Of a stretch of DNA of 54,691 nucleotides, positions 27,991 to 34,246 are shown piece after piece. The stretch is taken from NCBI GenBank assembly GCA_007116635.1, contig SKIB01000047.1:1-54691 (forward strand). Reading direction: 5' to 3'. The notes below the pieces were generated by a model. That model was not told the DNA's origin. It worked only from the letters and a program-made list of their open reading frames with translations, and did not search any database. This DNA comes from Saccharospirillaceae bacterium (GTDB lineage Bacteria; Pseudomonadota; Gammaproteobacteria; Pseudomonadales; Natronospirillaceae). The first letter of the stretch is position 1, and each line of letters opens with the position of its first letter. Position numbers and translations under genes: made by a program.

Positions 27991-28485
27991 ATGCTTGAGC
28001 AGCACCCCATCATGCTGGACATTGAAGCCTCTGGTTTTGGAAAGGGCAGTTACCCTATTGAAATTGGCGTAGTTCTTGAAGACGGGAGTGTTCACTCATG
28101 GTTGGTGCGCCCACAAGCAGATTGGACACACTGGAGTGCTGAGGCCGAATCCATGCATGGCTTGGAGCGTGAATTATTGGTTAGCCAAGGCAGTCCGATC
28201 AGGGAAGTAGCAGAAGCACTTAATCGATTATTGGAAGGCCGAATCGCCTACACCGACGGCTGGGGCTTTGACAGTACCTGGCTTGCCTTACTATTTTATC
28301 ATGCAGAAAGACGCCAGGCTTTTCGCCTAGAAAGCCTTGCCGCTATCCTTTCAGAGCAACAGCTGACTCACTGGCATAGGGTTAAGGACAAACTACGCAG
28401 TCAACAAGATTCAGCCTATCATCGTGCAGGGCCAGATGCTTTATTACTGCAACAAGCCTGGATTAAAACTAAAGCAATTGGGTGA
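27991..28485 (+). CDS. DEDDh-family 3'-5' exonuclease
   Basis: A 164-residue single-domain exonuclease of the RNase T/DNA polymerase III epsilon fold. Metal-binding acids are visible in Exo I (MLDIEASGFG, Asp 10 and Glu 12), Exo II (Asp in YTDGWGFDSTWL) and Exo III (HRAGPDAL, His and Asp), giving the DEDDh set. There is no extra domain. It is the first gene of a tight set with bolA (3-base gap) and yajQ. Its substrate may be RNA or DNA; the sequence does not decide. Confidence 0.85.
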   Translation: MLEQHPIMLDIEASGFGKGSYPIEIGVVLEDGSVHSWLVRPQADWTHWSAEAESMHGLERELLVSQGSPIREVAEALNRLLEGRIAYTDGWGFDSTWLALLFYHAERRQAFRLESLAAILSEQQLTHWHRVKDKLRSQQDSAYHRAGPDALLLQQAWIKTKAIG

Positions 28486-28488
28486 AAA

Positions 28489-28791
28489 ATGACTCGACAA
28501 CAACGCATAGAGCAACAGTTACAACAACTTTCGCCTCTTCATTTAGACGTTTTGAACGAAAGCCATGGTCATAACGTCCCGCCTAACTCCGAAACACATT
28601 TTAAGTTGGTGATTGTAGCGCGGGAATTCAGTGGTCTTAGCCCAGTTAAGCGCCATCAGCGTGTTTATGCCCTGCTGCAAAACGAGCTAGACAGTGGCTT
28701 GCATGCCTTGGCCATGCATCTCTATAGCCCTGATGAGTGGCAGGGTAATAGTCCAGATTCGCCCGCCTGTATGGGCGGTAGTAAAAAATAA
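28489..28791 (+). CDS. BolA-family protein
   Basis: A 100-residue BolA-fold protein. Diagnostic parts are the N-terminal helix RIEQQLQQLSPLHLDVLNESHGH, with the conserved SHGH His motif, the strand HFKLVIVAREFSGLSPVKRHQRVYALL with the invariant RH, and a C-terminal LHALAMHLYSPDEW. BolA proteins partner monothiol glutaredoxins in iron-sulfur trafficking and affect cell shape. It lies between the exonuclease and YajQ genes in one operon. Confidence 0.93.
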   Translation: MTRQQRIEQQLQQLSPLHLDVLNESHGHNVPPNSETHFKLVIVAREFSGLSPVKRHQRVYALLQNELDSGLHALAMHLYSPDEWQGNSPDSPACMGGSKK

Positions 28792-28804
28792 CCTAGGAGT
28801 AACA

Positions 28805-29290
28805 ATGCCTTCATTTGATGTGGCATCCGAAGTGGATGCTGTGGAATTAAAAAATGCCGTTGACAATGCACAACGTGAACTTAGTAGTCGTTTTGACTTC
28901 CGTGGCGTTGCGGCCAGTGTAGAGCTAAAAGATCTAACTGTAACCTTGAAAACTGAATCTGATTTTCAGGTTCGTCAATTACAGGAACTTTTCTATGCAG
29001 CCTGTGCCAAGCGTGGTGTAAACGGTGCTTGGGCTGACTGTGAAGATCAACCGATACATAGCGGTAAAACCTTTAGTCTCAACCTAACCTTTAAACAGGG
29101 TATTGACCAACCGACTGCCAAGAAAATGATTAAAGAGATTAAGGATAAGAAGCTTAAGGTACAGGCCAGTATTCAGGGCGAGAAAATCCGTGTAACTGGT
29201 AAAAAGCGCGACGACTTGCAGGAATGCATAGCGGTGCTGAAAAAAATGGAGCTGGATTTACCTCTGCAATTTGAAAACTTTCGCGATTAA
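28805..29290 (+). CDS. YajQ-family nucleotide-binding protein
   Basis: 161 residues beginning MPSFDVASEVDAVELKNAVD, the standard YajQ N-terminus, with two repeats of the same alpha/beta fold and the C-terminal LQFENFRD. Family members bind RNA/tRNA and, in Xanthomonas and Pseudomonas, cyclic di-GMP. AGGAG before the ATG at 28805 sets the start; the longer frame from 28694 lies inside bolA. A GGDEF diguanylate cyclase is encoded elsewhere in the window (51226), but a functional link is only conjecture. Confidence 0.95.
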   Translation: MPSFDVASEVDAVELKNAVDNAQRELSSRFDFRGVAASVELKDLTVTLKTESDFQVRQLQELFYAACAKRGVNGAWADCEDQPIHSGKTFSLNLTFKQGIDQPTAKKMIKEIKDKKLKVQASIQGEKIRVTGKKRDDLQECIAVLKKMELDLPLQFENFRD

Positions 29291-29362
29291 TGCCGCCTAG
29301 GTCTTGGTGAACTTTTTTGCTAGTAGTGATGCTCTTTTAGTTGTAAATCAACTATTTAGCGC

Positions 29363-29391
29363 TGGACAAGCTGCCTTTTACTGCCTAGAAT
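29363..29391 (+). promoter_or_regulatory. Promoter of tRNA-Arg
   Basis: TGGACA (29363-29368), a 17-base spacer and TAGAAT (29386-29391), about 26 bases before the tRNA. Confidence 0.65.
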
Positions 29392-29417
29392 GTCTGCATC
29401 TGAGGTAATCAGATTGC

Positions 29418-29494
29418 GCGCCCGTAGCTCAGCTGGATAGAGTAGTTGGCTTCGAACCAATTGGTCGGGAGTTCGAATCTCTCCGGGCGTGCCA
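29418..29494 (+). tRNA. tRNA-Arg (TCG)
   Basis: A 77-base cloverleaf. Acceptor GCGCCCG pairs with CGGGCGT; D-loop AGCTCAGCTGGATAGAG; anticodon stem GTTGG/CCAAT encloses loop CTTCGAA with anticodon TCG; T-arm AGTTCGAATCT; encoded CCA. It reads CGA and related arginine codons. Confidence 0.95.
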
Positions 29495-29501
29495 CTTCAT
29501 T

Positions 29502-29524
29502 AACAGGCTTTTGCCTGTTTTTTT
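29502..29524 (+). terminator. Intrinsic terminator after tRNA-Arg
   Basis: ACAGGC, TTTT, GCCTGT stem-loop followed by seven T. Confidence 0.9.
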
Positions 29525-29550
29525 GTCTTTGCTGTTTTCTGCATTTCACT

Positions 29551-29676
29551 AATCATCCTGAGTGTCGTTGTAGGATCTGGTTTTCCTAAAATTGCACATC
29601 ATTTCTTGGGCTGCGCCGCCCTGTTACGGTTGCTGCCTTATGGCCTCTGGCTAGCCTTCGCTGCGCGCAGGATGAC
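29551..29676 (+). repeat. Dispersed intergenic repeat, copy B, with terminal inverted repeats
   Basis: TCATCCTG (29553-29560) and CAGGATGA (29668-29675) are inverted ends of a roughly 125-base element. Inside are AGGATCT, GGGCTGCGCCGCCC (itself a hairpin) and CGGTTGC, shared in order with copy A at 20654-20746. It has no coding capacity. It fills most of the gap between tRNA-Arg and the Tus-like gene. The TCATCCTGAG...AGGATCT framework resembles short palindromic intergenic repeats seen in many bacterial genomes. Confidence 0.6.
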
Positions 29677-29729
29677 TTGAGTGTAGGCTGGATGACCGGT
29701 GTTTAGCAGTACGAGGCCAGCAAAAGACG

Positions 29730-30557
29730 CTAATTCAGATAGAGGTGCAAACGCAATTCTTCAATGTATGCCTCTTCGCTGATGCGCAAATCGCTGCGCT
29801 TGGCGCGCGTGCGCTCAGGCGCGGATGCGCTTTCAGGGTAGCGAAAGGCAATGCCGTTGATTGGCTGATGGACAACGGCCAGCGGCAAGCTCAGATTGCG
29901 AGCCTCACGGCTGCCATCAAGGTAAAACAGATTGGCGCGCAACAAGGGGGCTTGATTTTGCACCCGAGCCAAGGGCGTGCCAGGGGGCAGGGCAGCCAGT
30001 TGCTGCAAATAGCGTGCTTTTTGCGGCCTATCATCGGCCAAGGCTTCAACCATAGCCAAAGCCTGTTGGTAGCTTAGCTTTTTGATGGAACGGCCAGAGC
30101 TGTACCAGCTTAATTGAACCTTGGCCAAGGGTTGCTCGACAATGGGCATTAAGCGCAGCAACTGTTTGAGGTGCAAGCGAGCCAGCCCCACATTGGCCAG
30201 CGGCCCATTAACGCAGGGCAATCGCTGCCTGAGCAATTCAGGCCATTTGCTTTGCTTGGGATAATGCTGTTTGAGCGCCAAAATGCTTTGGTGCAATTCG
30301 GTTTTGGCTTGATTGATGGCCAAGGCAAGTTGCAGTTGATCCGAGTCCAGCTGTACCATGCCATAATAGTTACGAGTGCTGCGCCCGTCCTGACCCGTTT
30401 GATACCAAAGATCCGCCAGAGCGCTGCTAAGGGTGAATGGTTTTTGCCAGCTAGGCTTAGTCATGGCGCACTGAGCAAGGCTGGACTGAGCCAGCAGCAG
30501 CCGTTGGTTCAACAGTTCAAACAGCTGCTCTAATTGGCGCTCAAGGCCAGATTTCAT
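29730..30557 (-). CDS. Tus-like DNA replication terminus site-binding protein
   Basis: A 275-residue protein whose C-terminal two-thirds follows E. coli Tus (309 aa). Tus binds Ter sites and arrests DnaB-driven forks from one side. By-eye matches include LRQRLPCVNGPL with the Tus HRHLPGLITL block, LQQLAALPPGTPLAR with IAALPQNAKLKIK, LLRANLFYLDGSREARN with IARVWYKGDQKQVQH, LPLAVVHQPINGIAF with TPLIALINRDNGAG, and a final LRLHLYLN with PRLHLYVAD. In this hand alignment Tus His144 falls on Arg and Gly149 on Cys, so the C6-locking pocket may differ. The ATG overlaps the tal stop by four bases, so it is translationally coupled to transaldolase, unlike autoregulated E. coli tus. Confidence 0.75.
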   Translation of the reverse strand: MKSGLERQLEQLFELLNQRLLLAQSSLAQCAMTKPSWQKPFTLSSALADLWYQTGQDGRSTRNYYGMVQLDSDQLQLALAINQAKTELHQSILALKQHYPKQSKWPELLRQRLPCVNGPLANVGLARLHLKQLLRLMPIVEQPLAKVQLSWYSSGRSIKKLSYQQALAMVEALADDRPQKARYLQQLAALPPGTPLARVQNQAPLLRANLFYLDGSREARNLSLPLAVVHQPINGIAFRYPESASAPERTRAKRSDLRISEEAYIEELRLHLYLN

Positions 30558-31486
30558 GCCTGACTCTCCAACAAAGCCAGTAGCCTTTGCTGATCAGCAA
30601 CAAACAAGCGAATCCCCTCATTCAGTTTAAAGCTGGCCATGGCATCCAAGCAAAGCTCCAGTTCAAATTGCGCTTGTGATAGGCTCGGATCACTGCTGCC
30701 AACTGCAGTGTTGTCGGCTTGCAGTTGGCGAGGGACAGGAATTTGGCTGTCTTTCAGTTCGGTTAACAGGGCAGGGCTGATGGTCAGTTTGTCGCAACCG
30801 GCCAATAAGCGTATCTGTTCGCTGTTACGGAAGCTGGCACCCATGACGATGGTTGGGTAGCCATGCTGGCGATAAAATTGGTAAATCTGACGCACCGATT
30901 GTACGCCAGGATCGTTTAGCCCGGTGAAATCTGTATCAGGTTGCTGGGTTTTGTACCAATCAAGAATTCGGCCAACGAAGGGCGAAATCAGGGTTGCCTT
31001 GGCCTGAGCAGCAGCCCGAGCCTGCACCAGATTAAAGATCAGAGTGATGTTACAACCAATGCCTTCCATCTCTAATTGTTTGGCGGCTTGGATGCCCTGC
31101 CAGGTGCCAGCAATTTTAATCAATACCTTGTCTTTACTGATGCCCTGCTGTTTATAGAGTTCAATCAGTCGTCGAGCTTGATTGACCGTGGCTTGGCTAT
31201 CAAAGGACAGGCTTGGGTCGGCTTCGGTGCTGACATAGCCAGGAATCAATTCTTTGATCGCTAGGCCAAAACTGACCAGTAAACAGTCCACCAAGGGATA
31301 ACCAGTCTTTGCCTGCCATTGACGCGCTCGGGTCAGCAGTTCAGGGTTAGCCCCGTTTTGCACTGCTTTGAGAATCAGCGAGGGATTGGTGGTGGCGTCC
31401 AAAGGCTGTAATTGTTGGATGGCTTTTAGGTCGCCGGTGTCGGCAACGATGTCGGTGTACTGCGCCAGTTGTGCAAGACTATTCAT
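30554..31486 (-). CDS. tal: Transaldolase
   Basis: Pentose-phosphate enzyme that moves a dihydroxyacetone unit from sedoheptulose 7-phosphate to glyceraldehyde 3-phosphate. The 310 residues (E. coli TalB 317) have DATTNPSLILKA near the N-terminus with the catalytic Asp, and the Schiff-base Lys in KVLIKIAGTWQGI, followed by GIGCNITLIF and the late VMGASFRNSEQI. The ATG at 31486 has AGGAAA nearby. In Shewanella tal is a HexR target, but no HexR site is visible in its upstream region here. The downstream Tus-like gene is coupled to it. Confidence 0.97.
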   Translation of the reverse strand: MNSLAQLAQYTDIVADTGDLKAIQQLQPLDATTNPSLILKAVQNGANPELLTRARQWQAKTGYPLVDCLLVSFGLAIKELIPGYVSTEADPSLSFDSQATVNQARRLIELYKQQGISKDKVLIKIAGTWQGIQAAKQLEMEGIGCNITLIFNLVQARAAAQAKATLISPFVGRILDWYKTQQPDTDFTGLNDPGVQSVRQIYQFYRQHGYPTIVMGASFRNSEQIRLLAGCDKLTISPALLTELKDSQIPVPRQLQADNTAVGSSDPSLSQAQFELELCLDAMASFKLNEGIRLFVADQQRLLALLESQA

Positions 31487-31654
31487 GGGGTTTCCTTCGG
31501 CTAATGGTGGTATTCATCTTGTCAGTATTGCCACTGCAGAGCAATCATTTCCTCAGCCATGAGCTAGGCTGTAAGACCTGAACATGCAAATTTTGATTGC
31601 TCATCTTGCTCTTCTGGGCAAAGCAGTTAACTTTGAATTTTTTTTGTTCGAACT

Positions 31655-31683
31655 TTGACCAAATCAGGATTTGGAATTATGTT
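31655..31683 (+). promoter_or_regulatory. Putative promoter of the periplasmic binding protein gene
   Basis: TTGACC (31655-31660), 17 bases, TATGTT (31678-31683). The expected start near 31690 rules out the long open frame beginning at 31597. Confidence 0.55.
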
Positions 31684-31722
31684 AATAAAACAGTCAACTT
31701 GGAGTATGTCATAAAACTGTCA

Positions 31723-32475
31723 TTGATTACTAAAACAGTATCCTTGGTGTTAAGTCTTTCATTACTCGGTTCTCTAGCCATGGCTAACACGATATGGCTA
31801 GGCCATTGCCGTGATCGCGCGCCCCTCATTGTTGTTGAGCCCGGTGGGTGCTCAGGGCCTGGGGCAGATGTAATTTCTCTTGCTATTGAGAAGCTGGGGC
31901 ATCAAGTGGTTTGGATGGATGTGCCCTGGGCTCGAACAATCACGGTTGCAAGGGAAGGCGAAGTTGACCTAATCCCCCTGCATTCTATGGATGAAGAAAG
32001 AGAAAAGTTTCTCGATCCTATTCTGTTAGGTTTTAATGAACGTGTGCTTTATTTTTTCAAGCGTGCAGATAATCCCCTTGTGGTAGCCAGTGTTGATGAC
32101 CTTAAGGGAATCAGCATAGGAGCATTGCGTGGCAGCTTTTATTCTGAGCAATTTAATGCCCTAATGGATGATCTCTCGATCAACTATGTGACCAACTCAG
32201 AGCAGATTATTCAAATGCTTAAAGCTGGGCGCATCGACCTTGCGGTCACTTCTGAACTGCATGGTATGGAATCATTTAAACAAGGCTCAGCATTGGTTGA
32301 AGTTCCATACCGTGAGGTTACATTGAATGGTCGATTCTTTAGTGTGCCTCGCAGTTCTGAAAACCATGGCTATATAGACGAACTACGAGCGGTAATTGAT
32401 TCTATGCGGTTATCGGGTGAAATTATTACAATCTTTGAACGTCATGGTGTTGAAGCCCCTGTATCTGGTAATTAA
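31723..32475 (+). CDS. Periplasmic solute-binding protein, amino-acid ABC (SBP_bac_3) type, orphan
   Basis: About 250 residues with a signal peptide ending in SLAMA before NTIW, then a two-lobed binding-protein pattern: DVISLAIEKLGHQVVWMDVPWARTITVAREGEVDLIPL, an LKGISIGALRGSFY hinge strand and AGRIDLAVTSELHGM. Such proteins bind amino acids or other small polar solutes. No permease or ATPase gene is adjacent, so it is an orphan and may sense rather than transport. There is no in-frame ATG between the promoter and the signal peptide. I choose TTG at 31723; CTG at 31717 is also possible, because GGAG at 31701-31704 is distant. The start is the uncertain part. Confidence 0.75.
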   Translation: MITKTVSLVLSLSLLGSLAMANTIWLGHCRDRAPLIVVEPGGCSGPGADVISLAIEKLGHQVVWMDVPWARTITVAREGEVDLIPLHSMDEEREKFLDPILLGFNERVLYFFKRADNPLVVASVDDLKGISIGALRGSFYSEQFNALMDDLSINYVTNSEQIIQMLKAGRIDLAVTSELHGMESFKQGSALVEVPYREVTLNGRFFSVPRSSENHGYIDELRAVIDSMRLSGEIITIFERHGVEAPVSGN

Positions 32476-32506
32476 GTTTTAACGAGTGATTGGTTGGGCT
32501 ATAAAA

Positions 32507-32535
32507 ACAAAGCCAGTCTAGGACTGGCTTTGTTA
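32507..32535. terminator. Bidirectional intrinsic terminator between the binding protein gene and aceF
   Basis: AACAAAGCCAGTC, TAG, GACTGGCTTTGTT: a 13-pair perfect stem between convergent genes, with A/T-rich flanks suited to both directions. Confidence 0.88.
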
Positions 32536-32585
32536 ATTGATTGGTGACTGAGGCAAAAACCGCAATCACTGATGTCAGGTCAGTA

Positions 32586-34202
32586 TTAGAGCACTAGGCG
32601 ACGCAAATCACTCAGTACCGCCACCAAGAAATTGGTGAATTTGGCACCATCAGCACCATTGATGGCGCGGTGATCGTAAGACAGGCTCAGCGGCAGCATG
32701 GTGCGAGGAACGAATTCCTTGCCATTCCATACTGGCTTGACTTGGCTCTTGGACACACCCAAGATCGCCACTTCAGGAGCATTGACAATAGGAGTGAAAG
32801 CAGTACCACCAATGCCACCAAGGCTAGAGATGGTAAAGCAGCCGCCTTGCATGTCGGCTGCCTTGAGTTGACCCTTACGCGCTTTGCCTGCCAGTTCAAT
32901 GATTTCTTCAGCAATTTGCCATACTGACTTTTTATCAGCATCACGGATCACAGGTACCATTAAGCCGTTGGGCGAATCCACCGCCACACCAATGTTGACA
33001 TAGTGCTTCTGCACCAGTTCTTTGCCATTGCTTAGCAAGGAAACATTGAAGTTAGGCAGTTCTACCAGAGCGGCAGCACAGGCCTTAACGATGAAGGCCA
33101 GTGGCGACAGCTTGGTGCCACGCTTTTCGGCTTCGGCTTTAAGCGAGGCGCGGAAGGCTTCCAGCTCTGTGACATCGGCCTCATCGAACTGGGTGACATG
33201 CGGAATGTTCAGCCAGTTGCGGGTCATGTTCTGCGCCGTCAACTGCTGAATGCGTGACATTTCCTTCACTTCCACATTACCAAACTTGCTGAAGTCTTGG
33301 TCTGGAATGCTTGGGATGCCAGCGCCAGCGGTGGCCTGTACAGGTGCACGCAGACGGGCTTTGACATAGTTAGCAACGTCTTGTTTAAGGATACGACCCT
33401 TAGGACCAGTGCCAGGTACCACAGCTAGGTCGACACCGAACTCACGAGCCAGCATTCGCACTGCAGGGCCTGCATGCACAGCTTTGCTTGGCAGGTTGTC
33501 GTCGTTTACCGAGCCAACATAGGTTGGGGTGCTGATCTGGTTGGGGCTTGGTTGCGCCACTGCCGGAGCAGCTGGGGCCGGGGCTGGACTTGGTGCAGGG
33601 CTAGCTTTAGCATCTGTAGGTGCATCGACACCGCCATCTGCAGCTTTTACCTCAACAATCAAATCGCCTTCGCTTACCTTGTCGTCAACCTTAACCCTGA
33701 CTGCCACGACTTCACCAGCTAGGGTAGCTGGGATCTCCATTGAGGCCTTATCAGATTCAAGAGTAATCAGGGTGTCGTCAACTTCAATCTGATCACCAAC
33801 ATTGACACTGACTTCGATAACGGTGACACCATCGTCACCACCAATGTCAGGTACCAAAATATTCTGGATGCTGCTTGTGCTTGGTGCTTTGGCACTCTCT
33901 GCAGGTGCGGCAGTTGGCTCAGGAGCGGATGCTTCATTAGATGCACTCTCTGCTTCCGAAGCACCCTCAACCTCCAAATAAAGGATTTCATCACCTTCAC
34001 CAATTTGATCATCAACCTTGACCACCAGTTTAGTGACCTTGCCTGCAGTGGGCGCAGGGATGTCCATAGAGGCTTTGTCCGACTCAAGGACAATAAGGGT
34101 ATCGTCAACCGCTACCGTGTCACCTTCTTGGACAGCGACTTCAATAATGGTGACCTTGTCAGAGCTACCAATGTCTGGTACGCGAATAATTTCTGTTGCC
34201 AT
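32586..34202 (-). CDS. aceF: Dihydrolipoyllysine acetyltransferase, E2 of pyruvate dehydrogenase
   Basis: E2 core of the pyruvate dehydrogenase complex; it transfers the acetyl group from lipoamide to CoA. The 538 residues contain two lipoyl domains (lipoylated Lys in ESDKASMDIP at residue 43 and ESDKASMEIP further on), each followed by Ala/Pro/Glu-rich linkers, then the peripheral subunit-binding domain (VRMLAREFGVDLAVVPGTGPKGRI) and a catalytic domain ending with the active-site SYDHRAINGADG. GGAG seven bases upstream selects the ATG at 34202 over the in-frame start at 34250, which lies inside aceE. No lpd gene follows, so E3 must be encoded elsewhere. Confidence 0.97.
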   Translation of the reverse strand: MATEIIRVPDIGSSDKVTIIEVAVQEGDTVAVDDTLIVLESDKASMDIPAPTAGKVTKLVVKVDDQIGEGDEILYLEVEGASEAESASNEASAPEPTAAPAESAKAPSTSSIQNILVPDIGGDDGVTVIEVSVNVGDQIEVDDTLITLESDKASMEIPATLAGEVVAVRVKVDDKVSEGDLIVEVKAADGGVDAPTDAKASPAPSPAPAPAAPAVAQPSPNQISTPTYVGSVNDDNLPSKAVHAGPAVRMLAREFGVDLAVVPGTGPKGRILKQDVANYVKARLRAPVQATAGAGIPSIPDQDFSKFGNVEVKEMSRIQQLTAQNMTRNWLNIPHVTQFDEADVTELEAFRASLKAEAEKRGTKLSPLAFIVKACAAALVELPNFNVSLLSNGKELVQKHYVNIGVAVDSPNGLMVPVIRDADKKSVWQIAEEIIELAGKARKGQLKAADMQGGCFTISSLGGIGGTAFTPIVNAPEVAILGVSKSQVKPVWNGKEFVPRTMLPLSLSYDHRAINGADGAKFTNFLVAVLSDLRRLVL

Positions 34203-34246
34203 TTTTGACTCCAAAGACGCCCCTGTCATTGGCAGGGGCTTGGCTA

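Noticed and set aside
31044..31060. Exact GTTGTAAC (Ter core octamer) on the minus strand inside tal
   Set aside because: It encodes the conserved GIGCNITL block of transaldolase, and the flanking bases do not fit the Ter consensus (about 9 of 13), so coding constraint explains it.
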